Shown here: positions 42,040 to 49,675 of the stretch, piece after piece
How the letters are laid out: each line of letters starts with the position of its first letter
Numbering within the stretch: position 1 is the first letter of the stretch
Source of the DNA: an uncultured beta proteobacterium
GTDB lineage: Bacteria > Pseudomonadota > Gammaproteobacteria > Burkholderiales > Burkholderiaceae_C
Direction of reading: 5' to 3'
Assembly: GCA_903873485.1 (NCBI GenBank)
Contig: CAIQOO010000011.1
Location: forward strand, 1 to 64,000
DNA length: 64,000 nt
Translations under genes and position numbers: made by a program
The notes under the pieces: generated by a model
What the model was told of the DNA's origin: nothing
Database searches by the model: none
What the model saw: the letters and a program-made list of their open reading frames with translations, nothing else

Positions 42040-42334
42040 ATGCCTGAAACTTGCCTTGCTCGACCGCCTGGCGCAGCAGGGCATTGACCCGCGTTTGCCA
42101 GCCCTTGCCACTGGCACGCAATGCAGCGGCAATGTCAGGGTCAACTCGAATAGAGAGCATGGGGCGCACCACGGTAGCGGCTGGCCTGCCAACGCGCCGA
42201 CGCATCTGGGCGAACTCGGCATCACTGGCCTCGTGGGTGTCAGGGTCAGCGGCAATGCCTGAGCGGATGCGGGCATCATCTTCGTCGCTGGGCAAATCGA
42301 AAACCCGCCCAGATTTAGATGTAATTTGCAACAT
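42038..42334 (-). CDS. brnA: BrnA-like antitoxin
   Basis: A 98-residue protein with the BrnA pattern: DPDTHEASDAEFAQMRRRVGRP linker, then VVRPMLSIRVDPDIAAALRASGKGWQTRVNALLRQAVEQG, a ribbon-helix-helix DNA-binding domain. It would neutralise BrnT and repress the operon. Its start lies inside the end of the brnT remnant. Intact, whereas the toxin is not. Confidence 0.82.
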   Translation of the reverse strand: MLQITSKSGRVFDLPSDEDDARIRSGIAADPDTHEASDAEFAQMRRRVGRPAATVVRPMLSIRVDPDIAAALRASGKGWQTRVNALLRQAVEQGKFQA

Positions 42335-42553
42335 AGTTTCGTGCCTCTTTTTTGGTCGCTTCGCGCAGACTGATCACGCGCATCAGGTCATCGTCACGCT
42401 CCACAAACACTACGCAAAATATATTGCTGCCAATGGGGGCATAGCCCACCATGCGCAGCTCGTCAGATCAGCCGCCGCAGCCAGTGACAGACCGTGATTT
42501 TTACGGTTCAGCACATCTTTGGCTGGGTCGAAGTCGATTTGCATGATGTTCAT
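42315..42553 (-). pseudogene. brnT: BrnT-like toxin, internal deletion and frameshift
   Basis: The start reads MNIMQIDFDPAKDVLNRKNHGLSLAAAADL, a normal BrnT beginning. The frame then shifts and the rest (ELRMVGYAPIGSNIFCVVFVERDDDLMRVISLREATKKEARNYV) follows in another frame. Roughly 15 residues of the middle are missing at the junction near 42460-42470. BrnT is a ribonuclease toxin. This copy cannot be made as a full protein. Confidence 0.8.
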
Positions 42554-42557
42554 TGTC

Positions 42558-42580
42558 TTGACATAAAAAATTTAAGTCAA
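42558..42580. promoter_or_regulatory. Candidate brnTA operator
   Basis: A 23-bp inverted repeat with TTGAC / GTCAA arms lies 4 bases upstream of the brnT start codon, where a BrnA-type repressor would act. Confidence 0.45.
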
Positions 42581-42681
42581 TACAAAATTGCCAGCATGAT
42601 CCAAAGGTTTCCCCTTGGTTTGAAAAAAAGTCTGTTGTAGCCGAGCTGTCGCTGCCGCACCCTGACGGCTGATGCTCAGGC

Positions 42682-43009
42682 CAGGCTGTCCATGCGGCGA
42701 CCGGCCAGCGCCTGGCTGATCGAGGCGTTCATGCGCCGGGCCGCAAATTCGTCAGTCACAGCACTGAGCGCGGCAGCGGCAGCGCGCAGGGCTGCCAGCG
42801 GGGCATCGGTTTCGAGCATGTCGCCGACTTTGAACATGGCCTGGTGGATGCGGTTGGCCGACAGGGTGCGGGCGATCAAGGCAGCGCCGAGTTCGGCAAA
42901 CTGGCTGCGCGACAGAATGGCTTGCTGCGCTGCGCCATCGGCACCGATCAAGGACAGGGCCGCTGATGCATGACTGGAAAGCGTCTCTTTGGCCTGGCGG
43001 GCTGCCGCC
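42682..43009 (-). pseudogene. Partial duplicate of hscA
   Basis: Two blocks of the nearby hscA gene are joined. About 42857-43009 copies about 45109-45261 ([28 protein letters not shown] ... ALIARTLSA). About 42682-42856 copies about 44195-44369, the 3' end ([24 protein letters not shown] ... MNASISQAL). The intervening ~740 bases of hscA are absent. Identity is high by eye, so the duplication is fairly recent. It makes no functional chaperone. Confidence 0.88.
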
Positions 43010-43060
43010 TTTTTGGGTCTTTCAATCGATGAATGTGCGCCAACCCGATGTCCGTTAAAT

Positions 43061-43075
43061 CCGTAATAATTACGG
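43061..43075. promoter_or_regulatory. Palindromic operator of the DUF4258/HTH pair
   Basis: CCGTAATAATTACGG is a perfect 15-bp palindrome centred on A, ending 2 bases before the toxin start codon. It suits autorepression by the HTH antitoxin downstream. Confidence 0.55.
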
Positions 43076-43077
43076 GT

Positions 43078-43389
43078 ATGGCTAAACCGATACCTTTGCC
43101 GATCAATGATGCGAACATGCTCAGCATCATTCGCAAACTGGCCCAAGACACCGGCAATGTGTTTATTGAGCCGCACGCCAAACAGCGCATGCGTGAGCGC
43201 TGCATCACGCCGACTCAGGTGTATGCCTGCTTGTGAAAGGGTGTGATTGACGAGCCTGCGCACGAGAATATCCGGGGCAACTGGAAATGCACTTTGCGCC
43301 ACCAGCACGCAGGCGACATGGTGCGTCTGGCGGCTGCCATTGAAAAAGATGATGCAGGCGACTGGATTGCCGTTGTTACCGTGTTTTAA
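43078..43389 (+). pseudogene. DUF4258-type toxin with in-frame TGA
   Basis: The frame reads NVFIEPHAKQRMRERCITPTQVYACL, then TGA, then in the same frame KGVIDEPAHENIRGNWKCTLRHQHAGDMVRLAAAIEKDDAGDWIAVVTVF and a stop. HAKQRMRER is the DUF4258 signature of small toxin-like proteins. The stop is consistent with a CGA to TGA change. The HTH antitoxin gene follows 12 bases later. Confidence 0.75.
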
Positions 43390-43401
43390 GGAGTAATTTA
43401 C

Positions 43402-43833
43402 ATGTACCACTACACAGAATCAGGGCTGCAAAACGTGTGGCTGACCAACGGTTACAAGACTCGCCAGACCGAAGGTGGGGTGGCGGTGGCGATCGTTGAT
43501 GCCGAAGGACTGCATCAAGCCATCGGTCGGCACATTGCCGCAAAAGGCCGCATGACGAAAGAAGAGTTTCGATTTTTACGCAAAGAGCTAGACCTGTCTC
43601 AAAGCCGCTTTGCAGCCTGGACTGGCATGAGCGTGGATATGGTGTCCAAGTGGGAGCGCCTTGGCCGTGTCCCAAAAATGGCGTGCCGCTTCATTCAGGG
43701 AATCTATCTCGAAAAGATGGATGGCAATGTGAAGATGACAGAAATGCTGGAGCGACTGGCAGACCTTGACAGGGAGGATGACGGTCGCTTGGTATTTGAA
43801 GATACCAGCTTTGGATGGAAAGAGGCGGCGTAA
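43402..43833 (+). CDS. HTH antitoxin partner of the DUF4258 protein
   Basis: A 143-residue protein. The N-terminal ~50 residues (YTESGLQNVWLTNGYKTRQTEGGVAVAIVDAEGLHQAI) resemble the zinc-free MqsA-like N-domain found with such toxins. A Cro/C1-type helix-turn-helix follows (LRKELDLSQSRFAAWTGMSVDMVSKWERLGRVPKMACRFI). Intact although its toxin is disrupted. An AAGGAG site precedes the ATG. Confidence 0.75.
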   Translation: MYHYTESGLQNVWLTNGYKTRQTEGGVAVAIVDAEGLHQAIGRHIAAKGRMTKEEFRFLRKELDLSQSRFAAWTGMSVDMVSKWERLGRVPKMACRFIQGIYLEKMDGNVKMTEMLERLADLDREDDGRLVFEDTSFGWKEAA

Positions 43834-43907
43834 AAAAACCGCTCTATGCTGTTGGGGCAGCGTCTGGCGCAGCGATCGGACGTTCGGACTTGCCTTCAGC
43901 GTCTTGG

Positions 43908-44105
43908 TCATTGGCAATCTGATACGGATGAAACTTGTCGTCCGGCATGGCTTGTAGTCGTCAGCACTAGCAGCATCTGTTGGATGTCCTCCTGGCTCAA
44001 CTCGTTGTCACTGAAGACCACCACGCCGATGCTGGCGGTGCAGTGGTGCTGCACCGTGGTGGCGCTGCTGCCCTGATAAATCGGTGGCGCTACCGGTGGT
44101 GACAC
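43908..44105 (-). pseudogene. GGDEF-domain remnant (last part)
   Basis: HHCTASIGVVVFSDNELSQEDI is the conserved C-terminal block of GGDEF domains (TASIGVxxF ... sxedl), normally followed by an ADxAMYxAKxxGRN helix that is degraded here to HAGR. No GGDEF motif and no N-terminal half. The flanking 43834-44135 holds nothing else recognisable. Confidence 0.55.
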
Positions 44106-44135
44106 GGAATGACCGCTTGATTATGTGTCAAATGT

Positions 44136-44188
44136 GCCTCTAGCCCTTATGGGAATTGCGCAAGCAGCTATTTAATATATAGCATTTT
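44136..44188. repeat. Dispersed palindromic repeat, copy 9 (hscA 3' end)
   Basis: GCCTCTAGCCCTTATGGGAA, then TTGCGCAAGCAGCTATTTAA and TATATAGCATT. The hscA stop codon and last residues (QNAIY) lie in this copy. Confidence 0.8.
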
Positions 44189-46067
44189 GTTGTACCAGGC
44201 TGTCCATGGTTTTGCCGGTCAGTGCCTGGCTGATCGAGGCGTTCATGCGCCGGGCCGCAAACTCGTCGGTCACGGCACCGAGCGCGGCAGCGGCTGTGCG
44301 CAGGGCTGCCAGCGGGGCATCGGTTTCGAGCATGTCGCCGACTTTGAACATGGCCTGGTGGATGCGGTTGACTTCCGGTTGCGACAGCAAGGCGGCATCG
44401 GCGTGCAAGGCGGCTTCGGTGGCATCGAGCATGCGCCGCGCATCGACCTGTGCCTCGCGCAGCGAGCGAAGCAGCAGGTCTTCTTTGGAACACCCGATGG
44501 CTTCGGCCAGCATTGCCGATATCTGGCTGTCGGCTAAGCCATAGGTGGGCTTGACCTCGATATGCGCCTGGATGCCGCTGACTTGTTCACGCGCGGTGAC
44601 CGACAGCAAGCCGTCGGCATCAATCTGGAAACTGACCCGGATATGAACTGAACCGGCCACCGCTGGCGGTATGCCGCGCAGTTCAAAACGCGCCAGCGAC
44701 CGGCAGTGGGCCACGGTTTCGCGCTCGCCTTGCACAATGTGCAGCGACATGGCGGTCTGGCCATCCTTGAACGTGGTGAATTCCTGCGCACGGGCAATCG
44801 GCAAAGTGGCATTGCGCGGGATGATTTTCTCGACCAGCCCGCCCATGGTCTCAAGCCCGAGCGACAGCGGGCACACGTCCAGCAGCAGCCATTCATCATC
44901 ACCACTGCCGTTGCCTGCCAGCACATTGGCTTGCAAGGCAGCACCGATGGCGACCACTTGATCCGGGTCGATATCGGCTAGCGGCTCGCGCCCGAAAAAG
45001 CCACGCACCGCATCGCGCGCCACTGGCATGCGGGTCGAGCCGCCTACCAGCACCACGCCGGTGATGTCTTCCTGGGTCAGTTTGGCATCGCGCAGTGCAC
45101 GCCGGGTGGCCGACAGGGTGCGGGCGATCAAGGCAGCGCCGAGTTCGGCAAACTGGCTGCGTGACAGGATGGCTTGCTGCGCTGCACCATCGGCACCGAT
45201 CAAGGACAGTGCCGCTGATGCATGGCTGGAAAGTGTCTCTTTGGCCTGGCGGGCTGCCGCCAGCAGGCTGCGCTGGGTGCCCGGCGGCAAGGCCGCCAGA
45301 CCCTGGATGCCATGCTGCGCGCAAAACCACTCGGCCGTTGCATGGTCAAAATCATCGCCGCCCAGGGCCGAGTCGCCGCCGGTGGCCAGCACCTCGAACA
45401 CGCCTTTGGTCAGGCGCAGGATCGAGATGTCAAAGGTGCCGCCGCCCAAGTCATAAATGGCAAAGATGCCTTCGGCGGCTTTATCCAGTCCGTAGGCAAT
45501 GGCGGCAGCGGTTGGCTCGTTGAGCAGGCGCAACACCGACAAGCCGGCCAGCCGGGCAGCATCTTTGGTGGCCTGGCGCTGCGCATCGTCAAAATAGGCC
45601 GGCACGGTGATCACCACACCGGCTAGCGGGCCGCCCAGCGCGGCTTCGGCCCGCTCGCGCAGGGCGGTCAAGATCTCGGCAGACACCTGCACTGGCGAAC
45701 GCTCGCCCGCCACCGTGCCGATGCCGACCATGCCGGGCGCATCGACAAAGCGGTAGGGCAAGCTGGTGGCCTGCTGCAAATCGGACAGGCTGCGGCCCAT
45801 GAAACGCTTGACCGAGACGATGGTGTTTTGCGGGTCCTCGGTCTGGCTGTCTTGTGCCTCGCGCCCGACCACAATGCCATTGCCTGGCAGATAGCGCACC
45901 ACCGAGGGCAGCAGCAAGCTGCCATCCAGGTCGGGCAGCGTGCGTGCCACGGCGCTTTGCACCGTGGCGATCAGTGAATTGGTGGTGCCCAGGTCAATGC
46001 CCGCCGCCAACTGGTGCTGGTGCGGTGCGGCGCTTTGGCCGGGTTCGGCGATTTGCAGCAATGCCAT
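44172..46067 (-). CDS. hscA: Fe-S assembly Hsp70 chaperone HscA
   Basis: A 631-residue Hsc[15 protein letters not shown] and [15 protein letters not shown] are the ATP-binding phosphate loops, [19 protein letters not shown] is the adenosine loop, and the substrate-binding domain follows. It pulls IscU into a form that releases its cluster. It needs HscB, which is not in this cluster. The ATG at 46067 lies 26 bases after the iscA-like gene. The last residues (VQQNAIY) come from a repeat copy. A partial duplicate lies at 42682-43009. Confidence 0.95.
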   Translation of the reverse strand: MALLQIAEPGQSAAPHQHQLAAGIDLGTTNSLIATVQSAVARTLPDLDGSLLLPSVVRYLPGNGIVVGREAQDSQTEDPQNTIVSVKRFMGRSLSDLQQATSLPYRFVDAPGMVGIGTVAGERSPVQVSAEILTALRERAEAALGGPLAGVVITVPAYFDDAQRQATKDAARLAGLSVLRLLNEPTAAAIAYGLDKAAEGIFAIYDLGGGTFDISILRLTKGVFEVLATGGDSALGGDDFDHATAEWFCAQHGIQGLAALPPGTQRSLLAAARQAKETLSSHASAALSLIGADGAAQQAILSRSQFAELGAALIARTLSATRRALRDAKLTQEDITGVVLVGGSTRMPVARDAVRGFFGREPLADIDPDQVVAIGAALQANVLAGNGSGDDEWLLLDVCPLSLGLETMGGLVEKIIPRNATLPIARAQEFTTFKDGQTAMSLHIVQGERETVAHCRSLARFELRGIPPAVAGSVHIRVSFQIDADGLLSVTAREQVSGIQAHIEVKPTYGLADSQISAMLAEAIGCSKEDLLLRSLREAQVDARRMLDATEAALHADAALLSQPEVNRIHQAMFKVGDMLETDAPLAALRTAAAALGAVTDEFAARRMNASISQALTGKTMDSLVQQNAIY

Positions 46068-46093
46068 CTGGCGGATTCTCCGGGCTGGAGCGG

Positions 46094-46417
46094 TCAGACC
46101 GCGAAGCTCTCGCCGCAGCCGCAATTGGCTGTGGCATTCGGGTTGATGAATTTAAAGCCTTCGTTCAGGCCTTCACGCACAAAATCAAGCTCGGTGCCCG
46201 CCAGCATCCCCAAGCTGCGCGGATCCACAATCACCTTGACCCCGTGGGTCTCGAAGCATTCGTCGTCTGCATTGGTGGCATCGACAAATTCAAGCGCATA
46301 GGCAAAGCCGTTACAGCCGCTGGTTTTGACGGCCAGGCGCAAGCCAATGCCGTTGCCGCGCCGGGCCAGCGATTTAGCGACATGGCGGGCAGCGGCAGGG
46401 GTTAGTGAAACACTCAT
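46094..46417 (-). CDS. iscA: A-type Fe-S carrier (IscA)
   Basis: A 107-residue A-type carrier with the three ligand cysteines in [11 protein letters not shown] and ANCGCGESF. It follows another A-type carrier gene by 11 bases. It delivers clusters to apoproteins, here presumably for nitrogenase or Rnf. Confidence 0.92.
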   Translation of the reverse strand: MSVSLTPAAARHVAKSLARRGNGIGLRLAVKTSGCNGFAYALEFVDATNADDECFETHGVKVIVDPRSLGMLAGTELDFVREGLNEGFKFINPNATANCGCGESFAV

Positions 46418-46428
46418 GGCAAACCTCC

Positions 46429-46815
46429 TCAGACTGAAAATGAACTGCCGCAACCACAAGTGGTCTGGGCATTGGGGTTATGAATCACGAAGCGCGAGCC
46501 TTCCAGCCCATCCTCAAAGTCCACCCTGGCACCGGCGACGTATTGCAGGCTCATGGCATCGACCACCAGTGACACGCCCATCGTCACGATTTGGGTGTCG
46601 TCTTCGGCGACGGCCTCGTCAAAGGCAAAGCCGTAAGAAAAACCCGAACAGCCACCGCCCGATACAAACAGGCGCAGCTTGAGGCCGGGGTTGCCCTCTT
46701 CGACAATCAAATCGGCCACTTTGGCGGCTGCCTGCGTGGTGAATTCGAGCATGACGGGCATGGCCGGTACAAAGTCAGGCGCCATGAGGGTCGAATTTGT
46801 CAATGCAGCATTCAT
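46429..46815 (-). CDS. A-type Fe-S carrier (ErpA-like)
   Basis: A 128-residue second A-type carrier. Ligand cysteines are in [14 protein letters not shown] and [16 protein letters not shown] and the [25 protein letters not shown] segment are closer to ErpA than to IscA. The N-terminus is extended by about 20 residues. Two adjacent A-type carriers in a nif-linked operon are notable. Confidence 0.88.
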   Translation of the reverse strand: MNAALTNSTLMAPDFVPAMPVMLEFTTQAAAKVADLIVEEGNPGLKLRLFVSGGGCSGFSYGFAFDEAVAEDDTQIVTMGVSLVVDAMSLQYVAGARVDFEDGLEGSRFVIHNPNAQTTCGCGSSFSV

Positions 46816-46881
46816 CGTGATTCTTTCTTGGGTGTGTATGACAGCGGAGCTGATCGGGGAGGGCGACCGAACGGCGGCGGT

Positions 46882-47316
46882 TTAGCCGGTGCTGGAGGCG
46901 CAGGCAATCTGCTCGGACACCAGCGTGGCTGCACCTGCCGGATGACGCGAGCGAAAGTCGGCCACCGCTGCCTTGATGGCATCCTCGGCCAGAATCGAGC
47001 AATGAATTTTGACTGGCGGCAGCGCCAGTTCTTCGGAAATGTCGGCGTTCTTGATGGCCAGCGCCTCGTCGAGCGTGCGACCGCGCACCCATTCGGTGAC
47101 CAAAGAGCTTGACGCAATCGCCGAGCCGCAGCCATAAGTCTTGAATTTGGCATCCTCGATCACCCCCTGGGCGTTGACGCGAATCTGCAAACGCATCACG
47201 TCGCCGCAGGCGGGTGCCCCCACCATGCCGGTGCCGACACTGTCGTCGCCCGCCGCAAAGGCCCCCACATTGCGCGGGTTTTCATAGTGGTCAACCACCT
47301 TTTCGCTGTATGCCAT
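46882..47316 (-). CDS. iscU: Fe-S scaffold IscU
   Basis: A 144-residue scaffold with cluster cysteines in GAPACGDVM, YGCGSAIASSS and IHCSILAEDAIKAA; the LPPVKIHC segment is the HscA-binding LPPVK motif, which supports function with the HscA encoded in the same operon. It is the first gene behind a sigma54 promoter. No iscS, hscB or fdx is present in the operon. Confidence 0.95.
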   Translation of the reverse strand: MAYSEKVVDHYENPRNVGAFAAGDDSVGTGMVGAPACGDVMRLQIRVNAQGVIEDAKFKTYGCGSAIASSSLVTEWVRGRTLDEALAIKNADISEELALPPVKIHCSILAEDAIKAAVADFRSRHPAGAATLVSEQIACASSTG

Positions 47317-47443
47317 CAGTTTTTCTCCGGTAGGCTGATAAAAAAAGAGGAAAGACGTTCAGTGTTCAAAAAACACACAGATCGCACTGAATCAACACCG
47401 GCTTGCACCATCTTTGCCGTCGTGCATCCGCATATCTCCTTGC

Positions 47444-47459
47444 TGCAATTTCAGTGCCA
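47444..47459 (-). promoter_or_regulatory. Sigma54 promoter of the iscU-hscA operon
   Basis: Reading leftward, TGGCACTGAAATTGCA is a perfect match to TGGCAC-N5-TTGCA. The start would be near 47433, about 117 bases before iscU. It places this Fe-S operon under an enhancer-dependent activator, most simply NifA from the divergent gene. Confidence 0.82.
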
Positions 47460-47548
47460 CGCCAATTCACCCGGATTTCCGTGCCGGTTGGGCCTGCTTG
47501 TGTGGCGTTTGTCAGTGCGCCGTGCCAGTTGCCGCAGATGGCTTGTGC

Positions 47549-47563
47549 TGTTTGTCGCAAACA
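47549..47563. promoter_or_regulatory. Palindrome between nifA and iscU
   Basis: TGTTTGTCGCAAACA is a perfect palindrome with TGTTTG/CAAACA arms. It lies about 90 bases upstream of the iscU -24 element and 41 bases upstream of the nifA one. It is one base short of the NifA site TGT-N10-ACA, so it may be a variant activator site or an operator for another regulator. Confidence 0.45.
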
Positions 47564-47603
47564 GTTCCGTGAAATGCTGCAATGCAGCAATTTTCTTGCT
47601 TTT

Positions 47604-47619
47604 TGGTGCGATTCTTGCA
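47604..47619 (+). promoter_or_regulatory. Sigma54-like promoter of nifA
   Basis: TGGTGCGATTCTTGCA keeps the invariant GG and GC with a 10-base spacing; the -24 block is TGGTGC instead of TGGCAC. The start would be near 47630, 49 bases before the nifA ATG at 47679. This suggests autoactivation or NtrC control. Confidence 0.6.
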
Positions 47620-47678
47620 TGTAGCAAGACGGCAGCACGATGCATCATCACCGTGCGCCAACAACAACTGGAGCCATG

Positions 47679-49388
47679 ATGGTGAACCCACAAGCAATTG
47701 AAGTGCGGCGTGAGCTGGTTGCGATTTACGAAGTTAGCAAGACATTGGCCAGTTCACTCGATATCGCGAAGACTTTCCGCGAAGCGATGAATTACCTGGT
47801 TCACGCCTTTGACTGGCGGCGTGCATTTGTGCTGCTGCCTGAACCTGGCGCGTCCTTGCGCGGGCTGTGCGCAGTCGGCATGACGCGCGAAGAGCAGCAG
47901 CGGCTGCACTACCAGTCGGGCGAGGGCATTGTCGGGCGCGTGTTTGCCAATGGCATCCAGTTGATGGTGCCCGATGTCCGCAGCGAGCCGCTGTTTTTGA
48001 ACCGCACCAGGGGTCTTGACCACTTGCCCGATGTTCCGGTGTCGATGCTCTTTACCCCGATCAGCGCCGAGCGCCGGATTGTCGGCCTGCTGGTGATTGA
48101 CTGCATCAACCCGAACGAGCATCGCTCGTTCTCGAACGATTTGCAGTTGCTCAAGATGGTCGCCACCCTGATGGGGCAGGCCCTGCTGCTGCACCGCCAT
48201 GTCAGCGATGTGCATGTCAGTTTGCAAGACGAAGTGCGGCGCATGCGCAAGGTGCTCAAGCCGGCCCGGCAGATTGAGCATGTGGTCGGGGTGTCGAAAC
48301 CGATGCAGGCGGTGTTTGACCAGGTTCACAAGGTGGCCCCGGCACGCACCACAGTGCTGCTGCGCGGCGAGAGCGGCACCGGAAAAGAGGTGATTGCGCG
48401 CGCCGTCCACAACCTGTCGCCGCGCAAGAACCAGGCTTTTGTGCGGGTGAATTGCGCAGCACTGACCGAGTCGCTGCTGGAAAGCGAACTGTTTGGCCAC
48501 GAAAAAGGGGCTTTTACCGGTGCCCAGGGCCAGCGCAAGGGGCGCTTTGAGCTGTCGCACGGCGGCACGCTGTTTCTGGATGAAATTGGCGACATCTCGG
48601 CCGCCTTTCAGGCCAAGCTGCTGCGGGTGCTGCAAGAGCGCGAGTTCGAGCGGGTCGGCGGCTCCACGGTCGTCAAGGTCGATGTGCGGCTGATTCTGGC
48701 CACCAACCGCAATCTGGAGCGCATGGTGCAGGCCGGCGAGTTTCGCGCTGATTTGTACTACCGCATCAATGTCGTCAGCATCCAGTTGCCGCCGCTGCGC
48801 GAGCGGCGTGAAGACATTCCGGTGATGGCGCAGCATTTTCTGGACAAATTCAACGCCGAAAACGCCCGCAACACGCAGATCAGCCCGGCCGCCATGCGGG
48901 TGCTGGCCAGTTGCTACTGGCCCGGCAATGTGCGCGAACTGGAAAACTGCATCGAGCGCACCGCCACCATGGCGCATGGCGATGTCATTGTCGATTTTGA
49001 TTTTCCGTGCCAGGGCAACCACTGTCTGACGCAGGTGCTGCACCACATGGATCGGGTCGATGCGGTCAACCCGCAGCGCCTGGCCGACATTCCGGTGCTG
49101 GAAGTGCCGATGAATCCGCTGCCCGCTGGCAACCCCGCGCCGCCGACAGCGGTGGCAGGCGATGCTGCGCCGGATGATGCAGCGCTGGGCGATGATGCTG
49201 CAGCCATTGATGACGACGAGCCATTGCCAGCGGGCGACGGTAAACCTGAAGGCGAACGCGAACGTCTGATCTGGGCTATGGAGCGCTGCGGCTGGGTGCA
49301 GGCCAAGGCAGCTCGCCTGCTCAAAATTTCGCCACGGCAGATGGGCTACGCGCTGCAAAAATACGCCATAGAAGTCAGGAAGTTCTAA
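47679..49388 (+). CDS. nifA: Nif-specific activator NifA
   Basis: A 569-residue sigma54 activator. An N-terminal GAF domain (about residues 15-175) is followed by the AAA+ domain with Walker A GESGTGKE, the sigma54-contacting GAFTGA and Walker B TLFLDEIGD, then an acidic Ala/Asp-rich linker and a C-terminal Fis-type HTH (RLIWAMERCGWVQAKAARLLKISPRQMGYALQKY). Cysteines at 412, 424, 444 and 449 give exactly C-X11-C-X19-C-X4-C, the signature of oxygen-sensitive NifA proteins. A GGAG site 5 bases before the ATG at 47679 supports this start; ATG codons at 47676 and 47640 are alternatives. Confidence 0.96.
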   Translation: MVNPQAIEVRRELVAIYEVSKTLASSLDIAKTFREAMNYLVHAFDWRRAFVLLPEPGASLRGLCAVGMTREEQQRLHYQSGEGIVGRVFANGIQLMVPDVRSEPLFLNRTRGLDHLPDVPVSMLFTPISAERRIVGLLVIDCINPNEHRSFSNDLQLLKMVATLMGQALLLHRHVSDVHVSLQDEVRRMRKVLKPARQIEHVVGVSKPMQAVFDQVHKVAPARTTVLLRGESGTGKEVIARAVHNLSPRKNQAFVRVNCAALTESLLESELFGHEKGAFTGAQGQRKGRFELSHGGTLFLDEIGDISAAFQAKLLRVLQEREFERVGGSTVVKVDVRLILATNRNLERMVQAGEFRADLYYRINVVSIQLPPLRERREDIPVMAQHFLDKFNAENARNTQISPAAMRVLASCYWPGNVRELENCIERTATMAHGDVIVDFDFPCQGNHCLTQVLHHMDRVDAVNPQRLADIPVLEVPMNPLPAGNPAPPTAVAGDAAPDDAALGDDAAAIDDDEPLPAGDGKPEGERERLIWAMERCGWVQAKAARLLKISPRQMGYALQKYAIEVRKF

Positions 49389-49587
49389 AACGCCTGGCAG
49401 GCAACTGGCTGGGTTGCAGGGCACCGGCTCCAGCGCTGCTTGTCAGCAGCCGCATTTCGCTTCGCTTGCCTGCAGGCTTGGAGACCCAGATTGTTGATAT
49501 GGGTTTGCGCACGGGTTTGACCAAATCAGCCGTGATCCTTCGCAATTTTGGTCAAGGCTTTGAGCACTTTCAAAAGTTTGCATAGAA

Positions 49588-49640
49588 AAAGGCCTGTAGC
49601 CCACGTCCTTAAAGCATAGTAAGCTATTTTATTGATAGTA
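49588..49640. repeat. Dispersed palindromic repeat, copy 10
   Basis: AAAAGGCCTGTAGCCCACGT followed by an AAGCTATTTTATTGATAGTA segment, in the 287-base spacer between nifA and the Type IIG gene. Nothing else was found in that spacer. Confidence 0.65.
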
Positions 49641-49675
49641 TTTGGTACGCCAATGGTGCGGCGACTGACCGGGCT

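Noticed and set aside
47549-47563. Standard NifA activator site between iscU and nifA
   Set aside because: The TGT and ACA halves are 9 bases apart, not 10. Kept only as a palindrome of uncertain role.
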